This document shows positions 38,667-52,633 of a stretch of 64,000 nucleotides of DNA, in pieces. Numbering within the stretch: position 1 is the first letter of the stretch; the number at the start of each line of letters is the position of its first letter. Below the pieces are notes generated by a model. The model worked only from the letters and a program-made list of their open reading frames with translations. It did not search any database and had not been told where the DNA came from. The DNA is taken from assembly GCA_038502055.1 (NCBI GenBank), contig JAXRKN010000044.1, positions 9,139,501 through 9,203,500 of the forward strand, given 5' to 3'. The translations under genes and the position numbers were made by a program. Origin of the DNA: Tanytarsus gracilentus (Eukaryota > Arthropoda > Insecta > Diptera > Chironomidae).

Positions 38667-39437
38667 TCACAATTTATGATCCATAACTGCAAACATTCTG
38701 TCCGCCAAAAATTTCGCTCCACTTAAGTTTTCATCGAAACCAGGCAAAGACTCACACCTCGAGTACCAATCATTTAATTTTTGATGACGACTCAAATCAT
38801 AACCGAGCTCCTAAATTTAATTGAGTTAAATTCACTCATGAATCATTAGGTTAAAAAGAAGATACTGACCTTGACTGTGGTTACAGTTGGGAGAATTGAG
38901 ATGTCGGCAATTGAGATTTCATCATTACCGGCAAACCATTTGCTGTTGGAGAGGAAATTTTCTAAAACATTGAGAGTTTCTGTCAATTTCTCTCTTTGGT
39001 CGCTTGGAATTTTCTTGACTTGTTGGTACAAAACTGTGCGCTAGACAGAGATGGAAAGTTAATTCTCTTTTAATTAGGTTCACTCTGTTGCTTACAATTA
39101 TTTGAGCGACTGATTCGAAAACGACTGTTGCGTCATAGTAAAGCCGTTGATCAATTCTCGCTCTTTTCTGCGGATCATTCGGATACAATGAGTTTCCAGG
39201 ACTGTATTTGTTCACTAAATATGCCAAAATTGCTCGGCCCTCAGCTAGCACAAAATCGCCATCAACCAAAACTGGAACTTGATGCAATGGATTGAGTTTT
39301 AAAAATTCTGGCTTATTTTGTTCGCCAGTCGCTAAATTAACATTTTTCACTTCAACATCGAGCTTAAGAATTCTTAGCAAAAGAAGACATGCCCGACTTG
39401 GCGGCGAACCAGCAGCAAAATACAAAATTAGTGTCAT
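38667..39437 (-). CDS. Delta/epsilon-class glutathione S-transferase, copy 2
   Basis: Exons 39437-39096, 39040-38870, 38810-38667; 657 nt, 218 aa. Exons 1 and 2 have exactly the same lengths as in copy 1 (342 and 171 nt), and both introns are phase 0. Motifs: LYFAAGSPPSRA with Ser11, PEFLKLNPLHQVPVLVD, AEGRAILAYL (again Gly where Ser is usual), YPNDPQKRARIDQRLYYD, SIADISILPTV and PGFDEN. The start is set at the Met before TLILYF to match copy 1; an in-frame upstream Met would add an unlikely 14-residue extension. A TCAGTC initiator lies at 39485-39480. The two genes are a head-to-tail tandem pair now separated by the repeat element. Confidence 0.95.
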
Positions 39438-42400
39438 TTTTAATATTTTTACTTGTTTCGATGACGAATGCAAATAATCGACTGATCACACTTGATACTT
39501 TCTCTTTTTTTTAGTTGCATTTTTCAACAAGAAACTTGACATAAATTTTCTTAACGGGGAAAATAAATTTGAAAGTTTTAAATAAATTCCAAACGGGTTT
39601 TTGACATGTGAAATTCATTTTAATAAAATTGATTTAATTTCTTAAATCTAAATTAAACTGATAAGAATTTCACAAACTTGAAATATATTTTTAAACTCCA
39701 AATAAATTTGTTTAATAAAAATTATTCAGTTTTTTTATCGTTATTTTTCAAAACATGATGAACGCGCATGACTGTTGAGAGTCACAGTGAAATCTCTCAT
39801 TTTCCAGACTTTTCTTTCTTCCCGTAATCATAAAATTTTCATTTTTTACACAACCATCCTGCATTTTCTCAATCCTCTCTCGATTTAATTTTTTCTTATC
39901 GCAAGCAGCTGATATAGAGCGTGATGGTTAACGGAAAAATGTTATTCGTCTTGCAACAAGTGAACAAGTTGGACATACCGAGTGAAGTGTGCGAGAGGAT
40001 AAAGGAGAAAAATTTATCAACAAGTGTTTATTCGAGATTTAAATTTAAACTGTGTAACTCAAAAAAATGTGAAAAAATTTAATAAAATTTCTGAATAATA
40101 AAAAACATTTTTTTTTCTCTTACGATAACAATCGCCAAGTGAACCCAAAAAATAATCATTATCGATTTTCTATCGGAGAAAATCTACGGCTCAAATTTAC
40201 ACTTTCCTCGTACAAATTTGACTGATAAAAGAGCCGTCATTCATTTTTGTATCGAGTGTCAGGATAATTGTTAAAGCACAGCAGGAGAAAAATGGATTTG
40301 TTGAGCATCTGAACGCAGCAGCAGCAAAGCGACAGCAAAAGCAAAAGTGTGAGTTTAATTTTCATTAACGTTATTGCGTTTAAAAATAATCGAGAGTCGA
40401 GTGTAACATATGTTAGTGCAAATGTCGCGATTATGGATTTAATTTCTTTCCAAATTGGCAATTTTTGTGACATGAAATTAATTTTATTCATCGAGGCATT
40501 AATTAATGCTGATTAAAAGTGTTAAAAATAATAATTTAATGTATTTTTTAGATTCAAAATTTTAGAATTATTTTTTTTAGGTAACTATGATTAATTTATT
40601 GAATCAATTTGATGTTTGCTGTCAGCTCAAGAAAAATTTAAAATATTGGAATTCAGAGTTAAAAATACCAAAAAAAACTTCAAATTTTTTTAAATTTCCC
40701 TTCACGTGTGCTCACATGTAATTAATGTTATGCACTCAAAAATAACTCTGTTCTTTAAATTAAAATTCATTGCGCAGATGGAAACAGAGAGTTTTGGATT
40801 TTGTCACATTAAAACGAATCGTACTCGCTTTAGGGCCATAAAAAATTACGAAAATTACTGTTTCAGAATTTTTTCCCTTCACTTAAACGAAGTGACTTGT
40901 GGAGATAAAAAGTTTGTGACTTTTGCGTGAAAAAGCATTTAAATTTTTATGAAAGCTTTTCAGTTTTATCAACAAAAACCAGCAATTAAAATAATTAACA
41001 CGATGAACATTTTTACAGTTACATTTAAATTTTTTTTGTTGTAAAAGTTTGCATAAATTTTTCATTGGTAATAAAATTTCCAAAAGCTTTACATTGAATA
41101 TTTGAACATCAACATAGAGATAAGCTTTTAAACAAACTCAACTCACATGTTGACTCGATTTCAATTTGTTTAAGGCGATATGGAAAAAAATTCAATGTTT
41201 AATATTTAAAAGTTCGTGTATCGGGTAAATCCAACACGCACTGCTATAGAAAATTTACAATGTTGACTTACATCACTCGAGCTTTTTGTTTCGATACATT
41301 TTTGTTATTAAATAATTTAGTGGTAAGTTAAAAAATCAATACTAAAATTTGTTAATGTCGTTTCACGAAATATTTCAAATTTAATTCATTGAGAATGAAA
41401 AAAATATATTTTTTAGGTGAGCCAATTACCATTTAATAAATAAATTTTGAACCTTCAAAAATTTTATTGAACCAAAATAATAAAAAGGTTGAGATAAAAA
41501 ATAATTGAATCAATTTTATTGCTGAGCCACCGTTTGAACACCTGCTAAAAAATTGTTTGAAATTTTTTCATGTTGGTCAAGAGCAAATATTTAAGTTCAT
41601 TATGCTATTTACTTCCGGATGAAGATGCTCTTGTAACATGAAATTGCATGACACTGAACTCTCATAATAAAAAACTACAAAGTACTTTCCGTGTAAACTT
41701 TACTCTTTACTTCCCGCAATTTCTAAAATGAAGAATTTTTTCATCTCGAGTTTCACGATGCTGTAAGGAATGCTGGTTTCCTTTTAAGTAATGTGTAAAA
41801 TTGATGAATTTTCATCTTGCAACATTTAATGAAGAATGAAATATTTTTTTTGACTAAAAATTAAATTTGGAAAATATTATAGGATTATCAATTAGAAATT
41901 TTCTACAACTTAAGTAACGTCTTTTCATTCGCATTCCAAGAAAAAGACGCAATTTCCTTTCTCTCCAATAACAACTCAAGTCGCAACACTCAATTGATAT
42001 TCGGAAGCAATGCAAACTGCGGAGACCGCCAATGGTTATTGAATTTCATTTCTACGACAATATTCAATCAGTGCATACATAGAAATTGAAATTGAATTGT
42101 CAGAGTCGCTCATTCGTAAGTGAAAAAAATATCAATTTCTCTTCGCTTTATCGAATGAGAATTCAATGATGCCTTAAAAATCAACTTATTGTAATTCATC
42201 GATACTGTCACTACAGGAATTTCTTTGTATTAAAGTTTCGTCGGATGATGAGTGGAAAATTTCCATCATCATGACAGATGGAGAAAGATGAGACAGGAAA
42301 AAGTTGTGTTTCCGTATTCATGATGAATATCAGAAAATGAGTTTCATCCTTTTTCGTATTATTTCACATCACAATTTAATGCGAAGAAGAAAAAGTTATG

Positions 42401-45400
42401 ATCCAATAATGATATTGGGGTTATTCGTCATATTTGTGATAGATAAAAAATTTGAGGTCAAAAGTTTTGACTCAAAACTTTCTTTATTCAATAATGTCCG
42501 AATTTCTTTTTCCAATGAACTTAAACTTTAGGATGGTCTTTAAAGAAAATGAAAAAGAAAATTTGAAGAGAAAAAATTCCCCAGAAGGTTCCAGAGCATT
42601 AAAAATTACGACGTGATAATATGCAACACTCAAGAGTACTTTCAGAGCTTTTTCGACAAGAAAATATAAAAATTAAAATTAATTACTAGCAAAAAATGAG
42701 AAAAGAAAAAATCGATTTTTGTTCATTTTGTGCCAAAACTTTATAAAATTTAAAAAAAGCTTCATCAACTTTAAAATTTTTTACTTCCCTTTAAAAAATT
42801 TATTAACTTACAACTTAATTCACCCCAATTAATTAAAAAAACTTTTCATGTATTTTTCAACAGAGGATTTTTTCATTAAAACAACGAGCTCCGTTCATTT
42901 AATTTAGCACATCCAAAAAAGCTCACTCCAATAAATTATGAGCAACTCTTTTCACACAATAAAGAAAATTAAATCTTCCAACAATGCTTTTGTATTCTTG
43001 TGAAAGTAAAGAGCGAGTAAATTGAGCCAGAAAACAAGAAAAATAAAAAATCGAGCAAATAGAACGCTATGTGTGGAGTTTACATTCATGTGTGTGATAA
43101 ATTAAAAAAAACATCCACTTTTAATTAATTTTTTTGTACAATCATCCCAAATTATTTATTAAAAAAAATAATTAAATTATAAAAAGGTTTAAGTTCAAAA
43201 TTTCAAAGTGAATTTTGTGAATGAAATCTTCAAGCTCAATTTTAAATTTACCTTCATCAAAAATTTTATCACGCTTCAATCGATTATGAAGCGTTTCGTC
43301 TGCACATAAACATTTTTCACTTTGACACTTTATCACGCAACAGAATCGTGTAGAAGTGCAGCTCGCAATTAAAATGCAAACTTTTTTTGCTCCTCATACA
43401 AGCGTTAAATTAGCATGTAAACAGGTCATGCATACATAATTTAAAATTCCAGGAATAAATTAAACTTTCTAAAGCAAATGATTAAAAAGCTTTTAAGAAA
43501 ATTAACCAAGTTTAAATTGATAAAATATATAATTTCAAATTTTTTTAAAAAATCTTCCCTCACATCATAAAAGTTATCAAAAGCTCCCATTTAAGCTTTT
43601 ACCGCAATAAAACTTTCTCAATTTATTTTCATCACGTTTGTTTGCTTAAAAATTAAACAAGATTACACTTCATGATTCCTCACGTCGAATCGACTTAAAA
43701 AAGGTCACAATCAGAAAGTTCAAAATTCTTCTTAATATTTCGAGTAACATTTTTCATTGAATAAAATTTTCCGCTATGTGGGTCAAACCAAATTTAATCT
43801 TCTAAGAAAAGCTCGAGGTAAATTTACGTTCAACTCTCTTATGTGAAATCGTGTAAAAAAGCTTTTTCATGTTTGACGGAAACTCTTTTTTTCTCAAGCT
43901 TTATTCGAGCCAGATTTTTTGCACTGTCAAATTTACAACGTGAAAATTGAAACTTTTACCTTGCGGTAGAATTTTGTTCACGCCTACACAAAATCTGCGA
44001 ATTTTCCAGCGCCCTTCTGTTTCTGTAATGTCATAAATATTTTTAACCTTTTTAAAATTTTGTTATCAAATGCCCCAAAAATATTAATTGAGTAAAAGTC
44101 AAACCGTGCTTAAAATTCGAATGACATCGATTCCAATGGGTTATAAATTTATGAACATAAAATGTCAAATTTTGCAGGTTTCAATTCAATAATAATTATT
44201 TTTTTAAAGAGCATGCGGATTCGATTGCAGCATCTAAATTTAAATAGGAAAGCAAACGATTGGAAAAATGGTTGGGAAAAAATGTTAATTTGGCTTTGCA
44301 GCAAGCAATGAGGTTTGGCCAAAAAATTAAATAAAAGTGGTTTCATAAATAAGACAATGGATAAATTAGACCCATTTTCGTGTTAAAATTAAAATTAACG
44401 GTCTTTTTCACCATCCTTATTTATTTCTTGGAAAGGCCGATGTAAACAAGGAAGTCTAAAGACAAACAGCTATGTACATTTAGTACTAACTTTGATAAAT
44501 AATCATCCGTGTTGTTAGCAATTATTTGAGGGTATTCAGAGACTAATTGAATTTGTGTTTTCATACATTTTCTACTCGTCTGTCAGCCAAATTAACACAT
44601 AATTAAATTTGTGCTTTCTCCGGAAATTTTGCTACTAATGTAAAAGTTCTGATGAGATAATTAAATTAAATTCGTCTATAGAAAATTAAAGTCGGACAAA
44701 AATTTCCAGCAACTTTTTTATTCACAGTAAAATTCTGAAAACCGATTTCAAGCCTTTTATTCAGAATCCATTGCATAATTATGAGATAATGTAAAACAAA
44801 CGAAACAAAAAGCTCTTTCGTCATCATTGAATTAAAATGAATGAAACATTATGCTGAAAAGTGATGTGGGTTACAATTAATTTTCATGAGATTATTTTGT
44901 GACAGATTATGAAGTTCAAAATTAAGAAGTTTAAGTGAGGTTCTTTAATTAGGAAATGAACACTTCATTACCTCAAACTGATTTTCATATTCATGAGAAA
45001 TATTATTTAATAAAATTCAATCAAACAAAATGAATGTTAAGTCGTAGTGAGGCAACAGATGATTACAATGTAGCTCACAATGTTGGAGGCGAGAATTTTT
45101 CACCAGAGGAAGTCTTATGGGAAATTCATTGGATGTTTATTACATTTTCGTTAGCGTCCAGACACACGCTTACAAATAAGTAAGTTGGTGCGTAAAACAA
45201 ATGACGCCACGATATTATACAGAGATTCACATCCACATGTAACAAAAAGCTCTTTATGTAGATGGAAATTTCTCAAGTAAATGTTTGCATTAACTTTCTT
45301 GCGAACTAATCCGAGGCCTACAATAATGAATTGGGGTTTTGGAATATCTCGTAGGCAGATATAATTTTCTCCTTTTAATTTGCGTCTAGAGAATTTTTGT

Positions 45401-46119
45401 CATCTTCATTTTGCCCTTGGAGAATTTCAAATAACCAACAAATAAATTAAATTACAACTTTCCACTAAACTTTAATGCAATTTTCATGTCCTACGTGCAG
45501 TTTCGAACATAATTAAGTTAAAACTTGAGAAGAAATTTTATCAAAATGTAATTTGCTACTTTTGTTATCGTAAAAAAATTCTCTGCTGGAAGTTTCGTGA
45601 TAAAAAAAATCAATAGATATAAAAATAGGGGAAAAATCAATATTTGATTAGTTTTTTACTCCATCTTTGATTTTTGACTTTTAAATTTTAACGGTCATTT
45701 TTAATTTAAATTCAAGGAATCTTTGAAAAAATTATAATTTAATTATTGAAATTCTTTTAAAGCTTTTCAGAGCTTTTAGAATTCCAAATTTAGATCTAAA
45801 AAACTCATAGTAGAAAAGCAATTTTCTTTTCCATAAAATTTTATGGTTTTAAAGATATTTTAACATCCATAAAAATTCCACTAACGTTCTTCAATGGCCA
45901 CATATATCCATTCAGTATTGACTCACGACTCTTTAACGAAGTCATAAACAACAAGTAAATATCGCTTGCAATGAATTTTATTATTTTGTCCATAAAAAAA
46001 TAAATAGAAAAAGTTTCAATCATAAGAAAAGCTCCTTTGCAGCTCTAACTCGCTCGTGCACGTAATACAGCAGGAAATATCATTAATCATCTTAGTTGGA
46101 GTGAGTCGGGAAGGAGAAT
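39438..46119. other. Spacer of 6.7 kb with only weak coding hints
   Basis: No gene is supported. Two weak + strand hints exist. One is a 52-residue ATG frame at 39924-40082 with AATAAA overlapping its stop. The other is a less AT-rich block at about 40250-40350 ending in a consensus donor (AAAAGT|GTGAGT), which could be a non-coding first exon of a downstream gene. Nothing else stands out. Confidence 0.4.
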
Positions 46120-47658
46120 TCAATAAATCAACATATCATCTTCGGTCCATTGAGAATTAACTTTGGGAATGGAATGTCCGTCAGCCTCATAAACGCACTC
46201 GCCAGATATCCATGTTGAATGAATTCGTAAATCATCATCAAGCAAAATGAAGTCGGCATCAGTGTCATAATTTAATGTTCCTTTTTGATTGGCAATTCCG
46301 ATGCATTTTGCAGGATGCAACGATGCCGCTTCCAAGGCATATTCGAGAGAGCATTTTGTTGCATTTAAAAATATCCTAATGCACTCGTCCATTGGCGCTA
46401 TTGATCCACATAAAGTTTTTGTGCCAGCAATGTAGGCACGCTGGTCTCTCACTTCAATCGAGTACTGTCCTATTCGATGTGTCCCCTCCTCCAATCCCAT
46501 CGCCGATATAGCATCGGTCACTAAAATTAGACCTTCTGGATGTGTTCGATAAGCAATTCTCAATGCAGCGTCATGTGTATGAATTCCATCGGAGATGATA
46601 CCGAAATAGATTGTTTTGCCACGAGGAATTTCATTTGAAGCCAGCAAGCCAACGAGACCCGGATCACGATGATGAAACTGTCAAAAAAAATAAAGTTCGT
46701 TAGCATCATTGAACCGTCATGTAAATGCTGAACTTACCGGTAACATCGCATTGAATAGATGTGTGATCAGTGTCGCACCATAGTTAACAGCGCTCTCGCC
46801 ATGCTTCAAATCTGCCATACTGTGACCTACGGATACGGTGACGCCTCGTCGTACAAGCTCCGTAATGACTTCGGCCACTCGAGGCTTTTCTGGCGCCAAT
46901 GTAATGATTGAAATGTTACTTATGTCTCCATAGACTTGCTCTAATGTATTAAAGCCGTCGTCGAAATTTCTAATGCAATTCTCTGGATGCGCGCCCTTCT
47001 TCTCGATCGAGATAAATGGACCTTCGACATGAACGCCCAAAATTGTTGCTCCATGTTCGCCTCCAGCTCTTCGTTTTATTTTAGGTAAAACTTGATGATA
47101 AGTGTCAACTGGAGATGTTACTAAGGTGGGACAGAAAGATGTAACGCCATGAGCGAGCAGACCCATTGACACCTTCTTCACACCCTCTTCAACTGTATCG
47201 ACGTCATATGAAAAATCCACTCCGTAGCCGCCTGAATTTAGTAAATTTCAAATAATAATTTAATTTAAAAACTCTCAAGCAATTATTTGAATAGGCATTG
47301 CATTGTGGAGTTTAAGAATGTCATTGAACTTAATAATTTATTATTATTTTTTTCTGCTTTATACGAACCGTTAATTTGCAAGTCTATAAAACCCGGCGAG
47401 ATGATGGCATTATGGCAATCAATTTGCTATTTTCGGTAGATTAAGTAAATAAATTTAGATGTCACTTAAAGCATGATTGAGAGGATTTACCAAATGAGCC
47501 TGTCGCTTTTCGTCAAAGAAGACTTTCTCGGGATTTATGATTTTGCCATTGCGGACCCAAAGATCCTCACGGATAATCTTGTGATAACGAAGAATGCGAC
47601 AATTTTTGAATTTAATTAGCCGATGAGGACTCGTCGAGCTAACTTGCTGCGATGACAT
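46120..47658 (-). CDS. Amdhd2: N-acetylglucosamine-6-phosphate deacetylase (AMDHD2-type)
   Basis: Exons 47658-47491, 47426-47369, 47231-46738, 46677-46120; 1278 nt, 425 aa, phases 0, 1, 0. The enzyme removes acetate from GlcNAc-6-phosphate to give glucosamine-6-phosphate, opposing the hexosamine pathway that feeds chitin and glycan synthesis. Family motifs: FKNCRILR and REDLWVRNGKIINPEK at the N terminus, SPGFIDLQINGGYGVDF, HVEGPFIS with the metal-site Glu145, GHSMADL (His212), THLFNAMLP (His233), FHHRDPG, SDGIHTHDAALR, and LVTDAISAMG with the likely catalytic Asp295. The C terminus has ADFILLDDDL and ISGECVYEAD. Length is close to animal orthologues. Exon 2's donor (GTTCGT) is weak but is required to make the conserved NGGYG. 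Confidence 0.95.
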
Positions 47659-50600
47659 TGAAATGCTTTCGAGTCAACGACTTCAAACAATCAACTGATT
47701 AAATGCTAAAATTATTTTCATTCTTTTATACTCTCATAATTCATTAAAACCACAAAGAACTTTAGATCTATTTAGCCGATAAGTATTCGAGTAGTGCACA
47801 ATTGAACCACAAAATGTACTAATTTCTAAAAAATACCAAAAAATGTTTTGGTATCCACAAAATATTCTCATAAAAATATAATTGAGAGCGAGAGAGGAAA
47901 TTTAGTTGAGAGAATTTTGAGAGTAAATGTGAATGCGACCGAACAACCTGAGGAATATATTTTGAAATGAACGTTGATAATGAATATGCTCACATTGTTT
48001 GGCATGTAATGACATATGAGAATTGAATATAATTTATGTCAATCATCTCTTTTAGAAAATTCTTTAAATTTCTCTTAAATTTAAAAACCTTTAAAAACTT
48101 ATCCACCTCGAGTTTTTGGGTGTTTAAAAGTTGTGAATGAAACATTAAAAATTTATTGATTTTCATTTTTAAATAAACTTTAAAACTGAGCAAAAAAGAT
48201 CTAAAACTTTTTTGCACAATTTTGTTGTTGAAAATTTAAATTACAAAATTAAATCCATTGCACTGTGAACTCAGCAATATTTCCTTCCTTTAAATCTGAT
48301 GAACATTGTACACAGTGCAAATCCAAAGACCATACTGCATATATTTACAATTTTCGAGTTTTGAATTAGATTTGCATCAATAATTCGCTTTTTCGCAAAG
48401 ATGAAGCGAATTTCCAGTGTTTTCCACGCTTTATCCAGGCTTTGATTATGCAAATTATTATTCATTTTTCGCGCCTCAGCTTCAGTGTTGAATTAATAAT
48501 TTTTTCTTTAACATAAATCTATGCAAGAATAAAAAAGCACTAATGATGTTCGCATTTTGCTTTCATGAATAATTTTTCAATAAATAATTTTCAACAAAGT
48601 CATTCAATCCACGAGGGGGAGATGAAGACTGATAAATTGTAAGAAGAAATCCATGACGAAGGACATCGGAAGAGAGAGAGAGATGTTTAGATGAAATATT
48701 AAATTCCGATGAGATGATGTAGAAAATTGACAAATACTTTATTCAATGAATGGATTAGGATTAAATTGAAGGAATTACTGAACACGAGGGATTTTATTAC
48801 TTTAGGAATTTTAAATTTTAAAGTGAATTTTTTTTCATATTTTCAGATACTTCATCTCCTGTTAAAAAAGCTATAAAAATATTTTGACAGCATCCCAAAA
48901 ATATCTTATTACTACGAGTAACGTGACCTTAAAATTTACCAAAATACAAAAAAGTTTTTCGAGCGAAATTTTTTCAAGATTACGAAATGAATATTACGAC
49001 TCTTAAATTTCACATGACTCATGTCAACCTCACATATCTTATTCATGAACATCGTACGTAAGTACACAAGGAAATGTGCGTTACAATAGAAAAAAAAATC
49101 CTGCCAAAAAAGAAAATTACTTGAAAAAGCTCTTTTGTGGGTATAACGATAATGGCACTCAATTTTATCATCTAAATTCACGTAAAAAGGGCAATAAAAC
49201 TTTTTTCGGAAATGTTTTAAATGTCACTTCACTTGAAAAGAACAAAAAATAAAAACATAGTTAAATTGTACGTGACTAAATTGCGTGCGAAGGATTCGTG
49301 CACGTCTCATGTCAACAGATAAAGCGTGATGAGAGAAAATGCATAACATTGACTGACAAACGTTGTCAAAATAATTTATTCTATCCGCTTTTCTGCAAAA
49401 AAACTTGAAGAGGTTCTTGGATTGAGTGAGTTTGGTTTTCATGTTGAATTCCTGTGAGCTTTTCTTGTGTAAAGAAAAATCTCAGTAAACTACGCTTTTT
49501 TTTAACGGAATAGAAAATGATCCGAATTTATTATCAGGATGAAAGTATCAACCATTGAAGTTCAAGCAAATTTTTAAAAGCACTTTTCTATTCCGTAAAT
49601 TCTTCGTTAAATTTAACATGTTTTTTTTATAACTCATATGCTTCGTTAAATTCCTCTGAAGTTCACTCAGTGAAGTAAAAGTTTCAATTGCAATTGAAAT
49701 CTTTTAAATCAGAAAAAAGTTTTTTATTACTTCATCCGCTTATCACCATCACTTTTATATTATTCAAAGTGAGCAGAAAATTATTTCGCTGTATATTTCT
49801 TCACCTCGAGGGCATTTGAAACTTTTGTAAGCAAATCCTTTTTTTTTGTTAAAAGAAAAGCGGAACAAATCTTTTTTATTCTGCAAAAGAAAAATCTCAA
49901 AAGGTAATTGGTTGAGATATTCATAAAGAATTGTTTTCTTTTCGAAATGTACATAAAAAATTTCCTAATAAATAAAATTCTCTCGACATTGTGAGATGAA
50001 GTTTTAATAAATTGCATAGCTGAAGATGAACATGCTGTGTTGTGCATACTAATTCATTCTTGTCTTTTCTAAGCGTTATCTGACGATATCATTGACATTG
50101 ATTATTATCATTAATGAAAGGACATGGAAAACTTTTGAACCGACACTGAATGGCTTCAGAAACTTTCTCTAGAGGGATTTCCAATGAGTTCCCTGTAATA
50201 TGAACAAAAGTCAATTAATTTCATTCAGCATTTCTTGAATACGTGCTCATTAAATTGTCGCAATACTTCACACCCAGCCCTCACGAATTCTCTCATGTTC
50301 ATGAACACACACATATGATGCAGATTGCTTCAATTTCTTTTTTTTTTTGAAGATGATTCCACTGTCGCAACATATCATCATCACGTCGTCGAGTCTAACG
50401 TGTGCCTTCAAGTAGCAATTTTATGTATGGTTTCACTTTAAATCATTAAAGATGACTTGTTTCGTCGAAAATTTATGAGCTTTCCCTTAAATCAGGCTGT
50501 CAGCGGAGCTTACTGCGTGGTAACAAGGATTTTTTGTATGAATATGTTGAGGGTCCTCGACTTGCTTATTAATTTTATAAAATAGGAAAATATTCACAAC

Positions 50601-51605
50601 TGATGATTTTTTATAAGAAATTTAAAAAGAGCGAGGTAAAAATTACGAGTTTAGAGAATCGAGTGGGTTTCAACTCACCGGAGAATCAGGAAGCTTTAAA
50701 AAAATTAATAATTTCTGATCTTTGGTAAATTAATTTTTAATATTTTTATAAAAGCCTTTTCAGCCTCCAGTTTTCAGTTAAAGTTCAACCTATATTTTTT
50801 GATCCCAGATGTCTCACTTCAGTCGTTTCATCTTTTTTTCAGAATCAAATCCTATTTTCTTTTGATGTTTAAATAGATTTCAAATAATTTTCATTCAAGC
50901 GCCTTTAAGAAACCTCAATATTTCTAAATTTTATCGTTTCACATCACGTTTCAAACTGAAGTCGTATTAAAAAATAGAATTATTGCCTTCATTCTCCGAA
51001 AATAACCTTATTTATTGATCTGTTCTCTAGATGTGGCCTAATTTTATTATAAAAGACCTTTTTTGTCGTACATGTTAGGCATCGATAATTTTATTTGGTC
51101 TAGACATTAATTCTCAAAAGATCTGAAGAAAAAAACTTTTAGAGAGGATTTGCAAAAGGGTCTTCCAGAAAGCTCATGTGGACACAATTAAATTAAAACT
51201 CTCAATATGATGGACATGAAAGGAATGAAGATAAATTTAAAGCTTTCAGTAAAAACTAATTTTTAGAGTTTATTTTTGTATTTAAAAAATTCATCAAATA
51301 AATTTTCCTACATCAAAATTTTATTTTCTATGCTTAAATGAATTCTATTGATTTTTTCTCGTTTGATTAAAAATTTTTTCTCGATGAAGTGGAAATTCAT
51401 CGACAAAAAGCAACAAGTGCGAGAAAAAATAATTTAAGGCGTAAAAGTTGTTGCTGGCAACAAAATGTGTCGAGATTTATTTTCATCTTCTTTACCTTAT
51501 TTCATGCTATTCATTTAAAATTTCCACGAAGGTTTTCCTTTTTTTTATATAATTTGTCTTCGTACAGAAATTCTTATTTCCTTAAAATGATTAAAATCAC
51601 ATTTA
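47659..51605. other. Spacer of about 4 kb without supported genes
   Basis: AT-rich on both strands. Open frames are short and without splice context or recognisable families. A minus AATAAA at 51607-51602 marks the end of the next transcript. Confidence 0.5.
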
Positions 51606-51625
51606 TTTTTTTCAGCATGCAAAAT

Positions 51626-52414
51626 TTAATTTTCATTGAAAGGTTTATCGCTAGGTGTCCAAGCTTCGCGAAGCTTAAAATCCAAATCTCGTATTTTCCT
51701 CATTAAACTTTCCATTTTATCGTGATTGCTCAACTTTCTCTTTAGCGAGGGTGAAAATGCATTCCAGTAAGGTTCTTTTAGTTTAAAGGGATAATTGTAG
51801 CGTTTTTCTCGACGCTCCAAACTCTCATCAGATTCGTCGTCTGTTATCGGGTTTGGCGGTGCAACACACAGTGTTAAAAGCGACACGAGCAAAAGGAGCT
51901 AAAATGTAAATTGAGAGAAAAATTAATTAAGGTTAATGATCAGACGTCATCGCAAATATTTAATCAAATGGAAGAATTTTTTTAAAGAAATTATTTTTAG
52001 TGTTAGCAATTCAAAGATTATCATTTTAGTATAAAAAGAAAATGAGAAAATAATGTCTGGAACTAAAAATTATTTTTAAGTAAAGAACATGTTGAAAACT
52101 GACAACAACATGTGCCGTTTGGAAAAATGTGCAAAATTCATCTGAAGTTATTTTGAATTTAATTATAATTCCTGGATATTTTTCTATGCATTTTTCTTTT
52201 TTAGTATAAATTTTATGTCTCTATTGCCGATTTAAGTTTCAGCCTTGCTTCAAAATTTTTCAACAAAAAATCCACATCAAACTGCAACGTGGAATTTTTA
52301 ACTGCACTTTATTTGCGATTAAAAACCAAAATAATTTTTGCTTAAATTAAAATATTTGAAATTTATCACAAAAATATTTTTTAAACATACCCCAAAAACT
52401 AATGACCTTGTCAT
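51626..52414 (-). CDS. Small secreted protein, member 1 of a pair
   Basis: Exons 52414-52391 and 51898-51626; 297 nt, 98 aa. An 8-codon first exon joins in phase 0 to the rest of the signal peptide (MTRSLVFG|LLLLVSLLTLCVA). The mature part is acidic at first (ITDDESDESLE). It then has a basic cleavage-like site RREKR before YNYPFKLKEPYWNAFSP, and finally a basic, predicted helical tail (SLMRKIRDLDFKLREAW). It has no Cys after the signal. I do not recognise the family. It could be a peptide precursor or a small accessory or salivary protein. Minus-strand AATAAA at 51607-51602 supports the 3' end. It shares exon layout and a central motif with the gene about 220 bp upstream of it. Confidence 0.75.
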
Positions 52415-52633
52415 TGTCTTTCTCTTTTGTAATACGCTCTGGTTTAATTAGCAAGTCTATTTTACAGACACTCACAGCGATTGACTTTCGATGACTTATT
52501 GATGAATGCCAGCAAGCGATTTGAATTATTTTTCTGCTGATGCGCGCTCAATTTTTATCAGTTCCAATTAATTAACTTTTCTTCTACTTAAAATACACTC
52601 GCACACAAAAATTATCACACATGTACACGTTGG

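Noticed and set aside
41881..42109. Open + strand frame of about 72 codons with natural-looking composition
   Set aside because: No start codon, only a weak acceptor, no family, and many frames of this length are expected by chance.
48271..48465. 64-codon minus-strand frame
   Set aside because: Within chance length, with no splice signals or recognisable domain.
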